In this document: positions 31,560 to 40,987 of the stretch, piece by piece
Numbering within the stretch: the stretch's first letter is position 1
Layout of the letters: every line of letters begins with the position of its first letter
Source of the DNA: Prorocentrum cordatum
Taxonomy: Eukaryota > Sar > Dinophyceae > Prorocentrales > Prorocentraceae
Direction of reading: 5' to 3'
Length of the DNA: 60,000 bases
Assembly (NCBI GenBank): GCA_963575745.1
Contig: CAUYUJ010003392.1
Location: 70,001 to 130,000, forward strand
Made by a program: the position numbers and the translations under genes
The notes under the pieces: generated by a model
What the model was told of the DNA's origin: nothing
The model's database searches: none
Seen by the model: only the letters and a program-made list of their open reading frames with translations

Positions 31560-33230
31560 GCTATCGCCGTCCGCCCTGGAACTCTGCCAGGACTGTGGGC
31601 TACGGCTATGATACGCATTACCATCTAGCCTGCGGTCCGTTGTTTCGGCTGGCCCGACTCAACAAATTATAGCCGGAGTGCAGTATCCCCAAACAGGGTT
31701 TTTAGACCCACTGCGGTTTCCAAGGTCGACAACACCCCGTTCAGCAAGCTGTTTGGGGAATAGAAATCCTGTTTGGGGAACCCTGTTTCGGAGCCCAGAG
31801 TTGCGAGGATGTCCCAGGTCGCACCTGGTCGACGAGTAAGCGGATGGCTCAATCGAAACGGGCCGGAGCACCTCGCGAGCGACATCTTGGAGCTCAGTAT
31901 TGGAAGGATGTCTCAAACGAAACGGGCCGGACAATATTTCTCACACATTTTGACAAGTCCACATCGCACTCGCTTCCCGTTAGGTCCTCTCCTGCAACTC
32001 CCTTCCTTCTCCCTCCTCCTCCTCCTCCTCGTCGACCTCCTCTTCATCCCGAGCGGCATCTCGGAGCCTAGAGTTGCGAGGATGTCTCCAGCGTAACGGG
32101 CTGGACCACCTCGCGCGCGGCATCTCGGACCCCAGAATTGCGACGATTTCTCGGGCAAACGTTTCTATCACAACAGCACCCCGTTCAGCAAGCTGTTTGG
32201 GGAATAAAGCTGGAGTTCTGGTGGCAAGCAGCACTAGGTAGGCAAGACTAGCGCCGTCCGCACTGGAACACTGCCAGGACTGTGGGCTCCGGCTATGTTG
32301 CGCATACCCATCTAGTCTGCGGTCCGTTGTTTCGGCTTGCCCGACTCAAAACATAAGCCTTGAGTTCTGGTAGCACGCCGCACTAGGTAGGCAAGACACC
32401 GGGAACTCTGTTGGGGCCCTGGGCTAAAGCCCTTGAATTTGCGTGACTTTAAAAGTTTTTAGAGCCATCTTCCAGTCGCCAGAGGGAAGGCGAAGGTGTT
32501 TGGGGTTAAAGTTGCCCCGGTCTGGGTGTTGGTTCCTGGGGGCCACACCTCCATCCTTGCGGGTTTCAGGGCTTAAGGGGTGGGGATATCCTTTTAAGCT
32601 TGGCGCCCCTTGTCCCGGCCTGCCCAGCTCAGGGGTAGTAGCCGGATCCCCTACAGGGCAGGCTCGCCCCTCAACCACGGGGTGGGGTCTTCCGGCATAC
32701 CCAGCCATTTCGGGTCGAGGAGCACAACCTGTCATATCATGACACGCGTCTTTACGTCCGTTGCAGCGCGGCTGTACAGGGTGGCGCCTTTCGCGCTGGA
32801 GCTCTGCCAGGACTGTGGGCTACGGCTATGCTTCGCATGCCCATCTAGCCTGCGGTCCGTTGTTTCGGCTGGTCCGACTCAACAAACAAGCTGGAGTTCT
32901 GGCAGACAGCCGCACTAGACAGGTAAGGCTAGCGCCGTCCGCACTGGAACTCTGCCAGGACTGTGGGTTACGGCTATGATACGCATACCCATATAGCCTG
33001 CGGTCCGTTGTTTCGGCTTGCCCGACTCAACAAATTATAGCCGGAGTTCTGCTGGCAAGCAGCACTAGGTAGGCAAGACTAGCGCCGTCCGCACTGGAAC
33101 ACTGCCAGGACTGTGGGCTCCGGCTATGTTGCGCATACCCATCTAGTCTGCGGTCCGTTGTTTCGGCTTGCCCGAGCCAACACATAACCCTTGAGTTCTG
33201 GTAGCACGCCGCACTAGGTAGGCAAGATAT
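31560..33230. repeat. ~150-bp dispersed/tandem repeat, five copies
   Basis: Copies with CCGTCCGCACTGGAAC, CTGCCAGGACTGTGGGCTAC and TGCGGTCCGTTGTTTCGGCT lie at about 31569, 32254, 32786, 32935 and 33085. The last three are tandem at ~150 bp. Between copies 1 and 2 (31780-32160) is a second degenerate repeat with GCATCTCGGAGCC and TTGCGAGGATGTCTC. At 32400-32760 there is unique sequence without a recognisable gene. Confidence 0.85.
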
Positions 33231-33239
33231 TGCCAACAC

Positions 33240-33875
33240 TAGGGGATCCATATAGGCTGGGTCCAGATTGCTAAGGCGTAGCCACCAACGAAGCGCTCCC
33301 GTCCCCACATCCCTTCTCTAACCCGAGCCAGCCCCAACCCTACCGCCCAGCTCTCCAGAGGCTGGACACCATACTGCCTCCTCGCTCTCCCCCGCCTCGC
33401 CTGCCCCCCCTTCCCCCTTCTCATCCCCCCACTCATCCCTCAGAGGGGTGGAGATACCTTCTCCCTCCGCCTCATAGGACAGGGGTAGCCGAAGAGGGGG
33501 ATGGCGGAGGGAGCGACAAGGGCCCCACGACGACGACGACAACGACGACGACGGCCAGCACGCGGCCCGTTTCCGCCCCAGGGAGAGCGGTCTGCCCGCG
33601 CGAGGAGAGCATCAAGGTTCCCGCCAGCTCCCACTGCCCTCCCCCCCTTGCGCTCTCCTCTCTACCTCCTCCTCACCCGTCCCAGGGCTGGTAGCCCAAG
33701 CTTGCTTTCGATGTGGGGTTGCTAGCCAGGGCGGGACCTCGCTAGCATCCCCCATAGACAGGCTGCGAGTTGGGGTCTCCCCAAGCAATGGGTGTCCCCC
33801 ACTGGCAGTCCCAAATGCGGCCAACGGCCCCGAGGGACTGCTCAATGGCGGCCCGCTCGCAGACCTGGCAGTTTG
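33240..33875. other. no gene recognised
   Basis: Mixed sequence with a short ACG triplet run near 33527-33550. Confidence 0.4.
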
Positions 33876-33879
33876 GTCA

Positions 33880-34092
33880 GTGATCCTCCTCCTCCTCCTC
33901 CTCCTCCTCCTCCTCCTCCTCCTCCCCCTTCTCCTCTTCATCAGCATCATCATCATCACCAGCATCATCATCCTGCTCCTCCTCCTCCTCCTGTTCCTCC
34001 ACCTCCACCTCCTCCTCCTCCTCCTCCTGCTCCTCCACCTTCTCCTCCTCCTCCTCCGCCTCCTCCTCCTCCGCCCCCTCCTCTTCCGCCTC
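33880..34092. repeat. TCC pyrimidine tract
   Basis: TCC triplets with a short CAT/ATC run in the middle (about 33940-33975). Confidence 0.95.
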
Positions 34093-34229
34093 GAGGCCCC
34101 CAAAAGACCCTACGCATCTAGAATAATCATCACTGACGACGACGACGCGCGAAAGAAGCATAGTCAGGCGTGTGAGCGGGACACGGGATGCAACTGGCAC
34201 CCGCTGATGGGACGGCGTCGAGGACCTTC

Positions 34230-34650
34230 AGGAGTGCCTCAGGGACTTTTTGGTGCCTTTTGGAGGGCCTTTTGGGAGCCGTTTGGGGCCTCTTGGTGGC
34301 CTTAGGGGGCGAAACGTTCGAAATGTCGGTTCGTGTTCCCCCTCCGGGGTCACTCTTGAAGCGTTCTTGGGGTCCTCTGGGCTGCCTTGGAGGCCGCTTG
34401 GGCTGCCTGTGGGGCGTCTTGGACCGTCTCGGCGCCCTCTCGGGGGCCTCTGAAGCCGTGTTGGGGCGACATTTGGGGACTCTGGGTCCCGCCTGGGAGC
34501 GTCGAAAAACCCAAAAGGCAGAGAAACGTGCAAATCCATCAAGGACAGAGGGGAAACCAATGGCTTGTGCCTCTCGGCGCCCTTTTGTGGGCTGTTCTTG
34601 GAGACCCCCACGGGCCGTGTTGGAAGCGTTTTTGTGAGCCGTCTCGAGGC
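34230..34650 (-). repeat. AAGAGGCCCC family, reverse orientation
   Basis: GGCCTCTTGG/CGTCTTGG-type repeats. The segment GGGAGCGTCGAAAAACCCAA near 34495 is the reverse complement of the T-rich core (TTTTTCGGCTTCCGGACGCTCC) of the copies at 37.98 and 39.10 kb, placing it in the same family. Confidence 0.65.
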
Positions 34651-35690
34651 CATCTCGGGCGTGTCAGAGCGATACTTCGTCGACTCTGGGCCCACCTGCA
34701 CCGTCCGCGGCGGCGTCCCTGGCGGCCCGGTCCTCCCGTGCGCTGCCGGGGGCCCCCGACCCCCCGGCCTCGCGTCGCGAGGTCCCTCCCAGAAGGATCC
34801 CGGCCAGGGCTCGCGGCTCGAAGGTCTAGAGGATCTGCAGCGCTGCATAGCCTCTCGACTGCCGCCCTACCATGACAGCTCGCTCTCGCGGCCCTGCAAG
34901 GGTATTCCTAGCAAGGACTCGCCGAGCGGAGGTCAATGTAACTAATCATCTGGTGAAACAGAAGCTACCGCATGAAAAGAGAATGAGAATGCACCAGCTG
35001 GCAATATGCAACAGTAAGCAACATGTACCAGCCCGCAGAATGCACCAGAAAAGGAAGGGTGGGAGGAGGTCGGTAACCCGAGAGTTCTAACGGTGCCCTC
35101 ACATTAAACCTCACCACAAAATGTACCACTTGGGACCTTGGTGTTCACCAGCTGTCAACTTCGGAGCTGTCGTCAATCCAGCTCGATCCCCAGATCCCAG
35201 TCTAGAAAATTGTGCCTTTCAGAAGGGGGTGTCCCCAGCTCCCGTCTTGGGGTCTGGCCTCGGTCAGACTCGATCCGGACGGAGGCAAGATCCAGAGCGT
35301 GCCCGCTCGAAGATGATGCGTCCCAGGTCCAGGCTACGGTTCCCCCAGGACAGTCCCAGGTGCGTCCCAGGCGTGCCCGCTGAAGAAGTGTGCGTCCGAG
35401 GGACAGACCATGCAAACCATGACTGCCAGCGTGGCGTCATGGATCAGGGCAGGAGCACGGTGGAGCTTCCGTTGGGGGCCGAGTCGAGATGACCACGTGG
35501 AGAATTGTGACCATGGCGAACGCACAATTTACACACCAAAAACAACGGGATCGCACGCGAGAAAACGGTGCAACCCCACGCCCCGGCTTGCGTGGGCCGC
35601 CAGCGCGGCATGCCACACTGGCCACATTTGGGCCTCCTGAGGGATGGGCCCCGAAAAAGGGAGCCCCCCTTCTTGATCAGGTCTCCTCCA
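34651..35690. other. no gene recognised
   Basis: Frames are short or overlapping on both strands. A CAGGTCCAGG/CCCAGGTGCG-type near-repeat lies at 35325-35370. Confidence 0.35.
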
Positions 35691-36058
35691 AGAATGGCCC
35701 TAAGATGGCGCGTGAGGCTCCCAAGGGTGCCTCAAGACGGCCCAACGAGGTGCCCAGGAAGCCCCAAAGGCCAGACTCCCAAGAGACCCCCAAGAGATCC
35801 CCAAGAGGCACCCGGAGGCACCCACGACGCCTCAAGGGGCCAGCGGGACTGCCAAGAGACCTCCAAGACGCCCCAAGAGGACCCAAGAAGCTCTCGAATG
35901 AAATTCAAAGAGTCACCGAGAGGCATCCACGAGGCCTTTGGCCTTTCTGCTAGCCCTTCTCATCCTCCTCCTCCTCCTCCTCTTCCTCATCGGCCTGTTC
36001 CCCCTTCTCCCTCCTCCCCCTCCCCTTCTCCTTCCTCCTCCTCCTCCTCCTTCTGGCG
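35691..36058 (+). repeat. AAGAGGCCCC family leading into TCC tract
   Basis: CCCAAGAG/CCAAGACGCC repeats, then CGAGAGGCATCCA, CTCATCGGCCTGTTCCCCCTT and TCC triplets, matching 28400-28690. Confidence 0.75.
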
Positions 36059-36295
36059 TGAGGCTGGGCGCTTCTGCGGTGGAATGGCAGCCGTTTGGGC
36101 CGTGGTGGAATGGCTGCGGTGGAATGGCAGCGGTGAATGGCAGCCGAACTGGGCGACTCCATCGGCCCAAGACGTCAGTAAACAACCAGAGCGAGGTGCC
36201 ACGAGCGCGACCAACGAAGCCGATGGTGCCTCCCGCCGCTTGCCACGTGCCGCGTGCCAGCAGGGTGCCCCGTGCCCCCTGTACGATACGAGCCG

Positions 36296-36381
36296 TCAAG
36301 AATGGCCACAACGTCGCTCCCGGAACATTTTCTTTGGACGATTCTTGACTGCTCCTCCTGCACAGGGACAGGCCCGACTTG
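36296..36381. mobile_element. AGGTCGGGC-family TIR element, right end only
   Basis: Ends with GATTCTTGACTGCTCCTCCT then GCACAGGGACAGGCCCGAC, matching the right terminus of 12842-13003. A left terminus is not recognisable. Confidence 0.5.
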
Positions 36382-36603
36382 AAACAGCGCACCTCCCGCT
36401 GGACAACTGCTGCGGGCCTTCCGAGCGACCGCTACGCTGCGACCGCCCCGCCCTGCGAGCACGGCGGCGCCCCACCGAGGGGGCGGTACGACCGGGCCCG
36501 AGACCTCGGGGGACGCCCGGCTGCACACGCCAGCACCGGGCTCGCCCAAGCCAGTCCCGGCCCCAGGGTCGGTCGGCGCGACCGCCACCGCTAGGGGAAC
36601 CAA

Positions 36604-36778
36604 ATGTGACATAAACATAGAAACTCGGAGGTCCGCGCGGATTTCTCGGATCGGCGCTGGCACCCCCAGGCGGCGCCTCCGGCGCCGCCGCTGGCGCGCT
36701 CCGCGCGCCAGGGAGGAGGGTCCAGCGCCGATCCGAGAAATCCGCGCGGACCTCCGAGTTTCTATGTTTACGTCACAT
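36604..36778. mobile_element. near-perfect foldback, 57-bp arms
   Basis: Left arm 36604-36660 (ATGTGACATAAACATAGAAA then CTCGGAGGTCCGCGCGGATT and CTCGGATCGGCGCTGG) is repeated inverted at 36722-36778 with a single mismatch. The 61-bp centre has further GC palindromes (GGCGCCTCCGGCGCC; TGGCGCGCTCCGCGCGCCA). Arm identity implies recent activity or structural maintenance. Truncated relatives at 7435 and 39915. Confidence 0.9.
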
Positions 36779-36779
36779 G

Positions 36780-37580
36780 TTGTTCCTCTATCCCCAGAGA
36801 TCCAACGCACCGCAGAATAGACACGGCGGAGAGTTCTCGGCGCTTCCCGGCCGCAGAGGCCGTCGGCTGGCACCAGGGGGCCGTCAAGCAACGGCTCGGG
36901 AGAAAAAACCCGATCCCCCGGAGTGGGTCGACGACTTCCGGGGGCCCCGCATGGAACAACATCGAGGCATCGGATCTCGAGGCCCCTGGCCAGGCCAGGA
37001 CAGCGCATGCCGTCGGACCCCAGTCCCAGGACAGGCCCGGGCGAGGACCGGCCAGCCAGGGACGAGGCAGACCGGGCCAGTGGATCGCGCCGCATCGCCC
37101 GCGCCACGGCGGTGCCGGCGTGGGGCAAGCCGGGCTGCACATCGAACAGAATCGCGGGTGCATCGACGCTGCGGCACGATCCACCGGCCCCACCTGCTTC
37201 GGCCCAGCTTCTGGCGAAGGGCAACGATGAGGGGGGACCAGCCCAGGGGGGGAAAGATCCACCTGGAATCGGTTATACATGAATGACAAATTGCAGTAGG
37301 TCTCCAGTGACGAATCACACCGTCCTGGGCGAGGTGGGCTATCGGGCCCCTGTCGGCGATGGATGGTCGATTGCGGGTCGATTCGTCCCCCGTGAGCAAA
37401 GACCGACCGTCAAGGCACGCCGATAGGAATACCGCGAAGTGGCCCTGGAAGGTTCTGAACCCATCAACAGGTGTTCTGAGAACATCAAGTCGACGTGTGA
37501 AAGAACACGATATCAGCCAGAACTGTTCTCGGCGGTGGACAAACCTCCCTTTAATTCGCCGGCCCAACGGGCCAGAGGCG
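36780..37580. other. no gene recognised
   Basis: GC-rich sequence whose frames on both strands lack domains. GTTCTGAGAACATC near 37472 resembles the palindromes at 11.1 kb. Confidence 0.35.
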
Positions 37581-37582
37581 TG

Positions 37583-38343
37583 CTAAGATCTCCGGTAACT
37601 GGTTAACAATTGTATTGTACTAGTTCGCGCGCGCGGGGCGGCCCCTGGGGGTCCCCCGGCGAAAAGTACCCCGCCCGCCGCCTGGCAAGGTCCCGCCCGG
37701 TTCAACTCAGAGATGGTTTTCCTTCTGGGTGCGGCCTCTCAGGCCGCCCTGAGCGCGCCAAGAGTGCCCCAAGAGGCCCCCAAGACTGCCCAAGAGGCCC
37801 CCGAGACGCCCAAAGAGCGCTCGAAGACGCCGAAGATGACCCCAAGACGGCCCAAAAGGCCCCCAAGACAGCCCAAGAGGCCTCCAAGACGCCCCAAGAG
37901 CCTTCCAAGAGGCCTCCGAAGAGAGCCCCAAGAGGCCAAAATCGTTGATTTTCATTTTTTTTTCGATGTTTTTTGTGTTCTGGCTTTTTCGGCTTCCGGA
38001 CGCTCCAAGACGGCCCAAGAGGCCCCCAAGACCGCTCCAAGACGGCCCACGAGGCTCCCAAGACGGCCCCGGAACGGCCCAGGAGGGCCCCCAAGACGGC
38101 CCAAGTGCCGCCCAAGACGGACCAAGAGGCCCCAAGACGGGCCCAAGAGGGGCTCAAGAGGGGAACCGAGAACTGAAAAATCGAGCCCTCCGCCCCAGAA
38201 GGCGCCCAGGAGGCCCCAAAAAGGCCCCAAGAGGCCCCCAAGAGGCCCCCAAGACGCCCCAAGAGGCGCCCAAGAGGCCCAAAAGAGGCCCCAAGAGGCC
38301 CCAAAACGGCCCCCAAAACTCGGCTAGCCCACAACGGTGCGAC
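37583..38343 (+). repeat. ~760-bp direct duplication, copy A
   Basis: Opens GCTAAGATCTCCGGTAACTG, GTTAACAATTGTATTGTACT and GTCCCCCGGCGAAAAGTACC, then AAGAGGCCCC-family repeats with a T-rich core (about 37945-37990), and closes AACTCGGCTAGCCCAC. Copy B is at 38691. The core GTTTTTTGTGTTCTGGC-type stretch is conserved between copies. Confidence 0.9.
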
Positions 38344-38645
38344 AATATGGGCCGGCGGAATGAGCGAAGCGATTAATAAACCCCCCTTAAATGAAAACGG
38401 CCTGGGACCGAAACCGACGGACCTTGACCCGCAAAAATGACGGCCGCGAAGCCCTCTCGCGAACCGAAAACGGCCAATTCCTTAATCGACGTGTCAGGGT
38501 AGGAGGTCTATCCACCTCCGATGTTCCAAGAAGCCTCTCGTGCAAACACACACACAAGTTTGGCAGAACCTTCCTCAGTGGGCCTATGTGCAGGCCCGGG
38601 CGCCACACCACTGCTCGACCCTGAGCGGCCATCCAGGAAGACTGG

Positions 38646-38689
38646 GCTTGGGTCGGGCGTGCCCCCCTGCAGGCGGATTTTGTTCGAAA
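38646..38689. mobile_element. AGGTCGGGC-family TIR element, left end only
   Basis: GGGTCGGGCGTGCCCCCCTG then CAGGCGGATTTT matches the left terminus of the TIR elements. It is cut off by the start of duplication copy B. Confidence 0.55.
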
Positions 38690-38690
38690 A

Positions 38691-39466
38691 ATGCTAAGAT
38701 CTCCGGTAACTGGTTAACAATTGTATATATTGTACTAGTTCGCGCGCGCGGGGCGGCCCCTGGGGGTCCCCCGGCGAAAAGTACCCCGCCCGCCGCCTGG
38801 CAAGGTCCCGCCCGGTTCAACTCAGAGATGGTTTTCCTTCTGGGTGCGGCCTCTCAGGCCGCCCTGAGCGCGCCAAGAGTGCCCCAAGAGGCCCCCAAGA
38901 TTGCTCAAGAGGCCCCCGAGACGTTCAAAGAGCGCTCCAAGGCGCCGAAGATGAATCCAAGACGGCCCAAGAGACCCCCAAGACAGCCGAAGAGGCCTTC
39001 AAGACGCCCCAAGAGCCTTCCAAGAGGCCTCCGAAGAGGGCCCCAAGAGGCCAAAATCGTTGATTTTCATTGGTTTTTCCGATGTTTTTTGCGTTCTGGC
39101 TTTTTCGGCTTCCGGACGCTCCAAGACGACCCAAGAGGCGCCCAAGATCGCTCCAAGACGGCCCACGAAGCTCCCAAGACGGCCCCGAAACGGCCCAAGA
39201 GGGCCCCCAAGACGGCCCAAGTGCCGCCCAAGACGGACCAAGAGGCCCCAAGACGGGCCCAAGAGGGGCTCAAGAGGGATACAGAGAACTGAAAAATCGA
39301 GCCCTCCGCCCCAGAAGCCGCCCAGGAGGTCCCAAAGAGGCCCCAAGAGACCCCCAAGAGGCCCCCAAAACGCCCCAAGAGGCGCCCAAGAGGCCCAAAA
39401 GAGGCCCCAAGAGGCCCCAAAACGGCCCTCAACAGGCCCCAAAACTCGGCTAGCCCACCACGGCGC
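38691..39466 (+). repeat. ~760-bp direct duplication, copy B
   Basis: Matches copy A from GCTAAGATCTCC to AACTCGGCTAGCCCAC, with an 8-bp insertion in the ATTGTATATATTG segment and scattered substitutions. Copies start about 1.1 kb apart. Confidence 0.9.
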
Positions 39467-39469
39467 GAT

Positions 39470-39910
39470 CATGCAATATGGACAAGCGGAGTGAGCGAAA
39501 CGATTGAATCACATTTCATTACAGACCTCCTCTGCGCCGCCTCCGAGGCCGTCCGAATTCACCCCCCGTCTGGGCCACCCCCCTTTACGTTCACCCGAAT
39601 GTCGGGCCCTGGGGCCCTCAGACATCGATCCGGGGCGACAGAGCCGAGCCGGACGGACCACGTTGGAAGCCCGGGGCTCGATTCTGAGCCGATGTTCGGG
39701 AAAGCGCGTCACTGGATTCAGGCAGGTTCGCTTGCATGGGATTTTGGCTCCGCCGCCTCACGAGGCAGTGCAAGGCCGGTACAGCGTGCAAGTGGGTTTC
39801 GGCCTGAGCGATTCCAGATCTCCTTCGGGGCCTTGCCCGACCCCCTCCGTGCAAATAAACTTGCCAGAGTCTGAAGAGAAACTAGATTCAAGAAAAAACA
39901 CCTTATACGT
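39470..39910. other. no gene recognised
   Basis: No domain-bearing frame or repeat identified. Confidence 0.35.
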
Positions 39911-39914
39911 ACAC

Positions 39915-40008
39915 TGGCGCGCAGAGCGCGCCAAGAGCGGCGCCGGAGGCGCCGCCGGAAGGGCCCAGCGCCGATCCAAGAAATCCGCGCGGACCCCCGA
40001 AAGTTTAA
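39915..40008. repeat. foldback-family copy, one arm missing
   Basis: GGCGCGCAGAGCGCGCC and GGCGCCGGAGGCGCCGCC (centre), then CCAGCGCCGATCCAAGAAAT and CCGCGCGGACC (one arm) match 36604-36778. The other arm is absent. Confidence 0.7.
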
Positions 40009-40094
40009 GCTTATAGCGTTTTTTCTTCCTCGAAGAACGGCCTCTCGACAGGAGCGCTGGCCAGAAGACGACGACGACGAGTTCTCCATCGATC

Positions 40095-40215
40095 TTCGCC
40101 GTTCTCTCGGTCCTCCGCCGCTCTCGGCCTGCCGTGGGCCGCTTTCGAGCCCCGGGGGCCCCAGGAAACGGATTCCGGGCGAAGAACTGCCCCTGGGGAA
40201 GACCCCAGTTTTTTT
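40095..40215 (-). repeat. GGCCGAGARACGGCC dispersed repeat, inverted copy
   Basis: On the minus strand it has CCGTTTCCTGGGGCCC, CTCGAAAGCGGCCCACGGCA and GGCCGAGAGCGGCG, matching 57944-58060. Downstream AAAAAACGCTATAAGC and CTTTCGG also resemble that copy's end (AAAAAGTTACGCTAATCTTTCGG in part). Confidence 0.55.
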
Positions 40216-40219
40216 GGTG

Positions 40220-40755
40220 TGCTGCCGATTTTTCCTACAAAGAGAAAAAGAATGAAAGCCCTAAACAGAAACTTTGGGAGGTCCGCCCAACATATGCTGC
40301 CATACCCCTGTGCATGCACATTGTCAGTAGTCAGTTTGGCTCAGAGTAATTGGGGACGACACGTCAACCCGACACTGACAAAAGGCTGCTTCCAGGTCGC
40401 CAACGTCGCGCATCGCGCCCCGAGATGCACGACGCGGGGCCTACCTTCGCGCCCTCGCGAGGCCACCTTGGAGAAGGGCAGCTCTCCGGCCAAGGCCGCG
40501 ATGCGCGGGGCGCGATTGATCTTCGACCCCCTGGGGTGACCTACGCTGCATCGACGTCCTCGCATCATTCGGCCCGATTGCCTCGATTCGATCGAGGGCA
40601 GGGAAGGGAAAGCAGCGGTCTGGGGATCATCAGCATCACCATCAGCATCATCATCGAGAGCATGGCGATCCAACGAGGCTCACGCAGCCGCAGACCCTCA
40701 CAGAGCACAACGAGTACGACAGCACGAAATACGATTCCTGAGCCCCAAGCACACG
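40220..40755. other. no gene recognised
   Basis: Contains a short CATCAG/CATCAT run (40628-40655). Overlapping frames, none with a domain. Confidence 0.35.
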
Positions 40756-40759
40756 ACAA

Positions 40760-40930
40760 GCCAGGAAGGCGCGACAGCTGGCGACGCAAGACAAGGTCAT
40801 GGACCAGCTGCGCGTCCAGAAGAAGCGCATACTCGAATTGCAGGCCCAACTACGCAAGTGGGAGGAGTGGCACCTCTACGTGGCGCCCCCGCTACAGTCA
40901 CTTTTCCAAGCGACATCAGCACAAGAACGT
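40760..40930 (+). CDS. possible coiled-coil exon, unrecognised
   Basis: A plus frame running through ATG 40799 reads ARKARQLATQDKVMDQLRVQ, then KRILELQAQLRKWEEWHLYV and PPLQSLFQ. Heptad spacing of Leu/Ile/Val (V-MDQL-V-I-L-L) suggests a coiled coil. The frame is closed upstream by a TGA near 40740 and a CCAG acceptor-like site lies just before the coding stretch. It converges on the 3' end of the helicase/zinc gene. Function unknown. Confidence 0.35.
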
Positions 40931-40987
40931 AGCACTCCAGTGCATGTCCATTTGGTCATGCGTCTCCGACAGCCACCCCATTTCCGC

